Shown one piece after another: positions 5,482-5,685 of a stretch of 5,685 bases of DNA. The stretch's first letter is position 1; every line of letters starts with the position of its first letter. A program made the position numbers and the translations under genes. Location of the stretch: positions 1 to 5,685 of the forward strand of contig CALMEC010000286.1 in assembly GCA_937862675.1 (NCBI GenBank), in the 5' to 3' direction. Below the pieces are notes generated by a model. That model worked only from the letters and a program-made list of their open reading frames with translations, was not told the DNA's origin and searched no databases. The stretch comes from an uncultured Actinomycetes bacterium. GTDB lineage: Bacteria; Actinomycetota; Thermoleophilia; Miltoncostaeales; Miltoncostaeaceae.

Positions 5482-5685
5482 AGTGGATCTTACCGCGCGC
5501 AATCCACAACCTTTCGTGCGCAAAAGCAAACGAAACTTTGCCATCGATTTGCGCGGAGAGTGTTTGGGCATCTCCTCACCGAGCCGACTTAATCGAGCAC
5601 TTCATCGAAAAGCCCGATTCCGATGAAGTTTGGGATTAGGCGTGCGATGAAGGTCTCGGAATTCCAGATTGGGGGACGGACTTCA
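5320..5685. other. Compositionally distinct right end, possibly foreign or chimeric
   Basis: From 5401 to 5685 I count about 53% GC, against about 67% in a core sample such as 3361-3420. On the minus strand this segment encodes a signal-peptide-like start (ATG 5481) and the stretch LAVQVLGDKDDEWRFERSVN, reminiscent of the '...RIEASTNLxxW' repeats common in secreted Verrucomicrobiota proteins. Bases 5482-5685 hold no convincing gene, only a repeat of CGATGAAG, the minus-strand hexamer TAAGAT (5492-5487) 5 bp before ATG 5481 as a possible -10 box, and an ATG at 5647 followed by 12 open codons to the edge. Confidence 0.5.
5600..5652. repeat. Three copies of CGATGAAG, one inverted
   Basis: CTTCATCG (5600-5607) and CGATGAAG (5621-5628) form a perfect 8-bp inverted repeat with a 13-nt loop. 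A third copy in direct orientation lies at 5645-5652. Copy starts are 21 and 24 bp apart, about two helical turns, which fits an operator array. The inverted pair could alternatively be a hairpin, though no T-run follows. It lies upstream of the minus-strand PP-loop gene and may belong to its promoter. Confidence 0.55.

Noticed and set aside
4780..5592. Plus-strand 270-codon frame opposite the PP-loop gene
   Set aside because: Glycine/arginine-rich with no domain; antisense to a gene with clear PP-loop and cysteine motifs.
5647..5685. Possible plus-strand gene start (MKVSEFQIGG...)
   Set aside because: Only 13 codons before the window ends and no ribosome binding site; cannot be supported.

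Overview
The core of this window (about 150-5320) is GC-rich, at roughly 67-70% in the stretches I counted, with strong G/C preference at third codon positions. It reads like a high-GC actinobacterium. The best lineage hint is the secreted protein at 972-2303. It pairs a beta-propeller-like region with a small basic C-terminal beta-domain ending in '...G.YRVVVKV', a design I associate with Thermoleophilia (Solirubrobacter, Conexibacter and Patulibacter types). This assignment is an inference from protein style, not from a marker gene.

Layout from left to right: (1) a minus-strand class I glutamine amidotransferase, cut by the window edge, whose family resemblance stops at a near-perfect palindrome (125-147); (2) a 318-bp divergent intergenic region with a G-run hairpin and a possible leaderless promoter; (3) a plus-strand exported protein of unknown role; (4) a minus-strand AraC/XylS-type regulator with a cupin-like sensor domain, convergent with (3); (5) a divergent control region with a TTGAC-N5-GTCAA inverted repeat; (6) a plus-strand AhpD-like (carboxymuconolactone decarboxylase family) protein with an intact E...CxxC...H motif; (7) a strong GC-rich hairpin serving two convergent transcripts; (8) a minus-strand two-gene operon, a PP-loop ATPase-like protein with a QueC-like four-cysteine site followed by an NTF2/SnoaL-like protein, translationally coupled by an ATGA overlap; (9) a lower-GC right end (about 53% over 5401-5685) carrying a three-copy CGATGAAG repeat.

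How the genes work together: the AraC regulator and AhpD-like gene form a classic divergent regulator/target pair, probably redox or xenobiotic responsive. The PP-loop protein and NTF2-like protein are almost certainly co-translated and may act in one uncharacterised pathway. No connection between these modules is evident.

The most striking anomaly is the N-terminus of the PP-loop protein. An export-type leader and a segment resembling Verrucomicrobiota secreted-protein repeats run in frame into a cytosolic-type enzyme at the residues NLAEWQ. Together with the abrupt loss of amidotransferase similarity at the left palindrome and lower GC at both extreme ends, this suggests that one or both ends of the window are chimeric (assembly or amplification junctions) or genuinely recombined. 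I did not find a clear novel defence system, CRISPR array, RNA gene or transposase.
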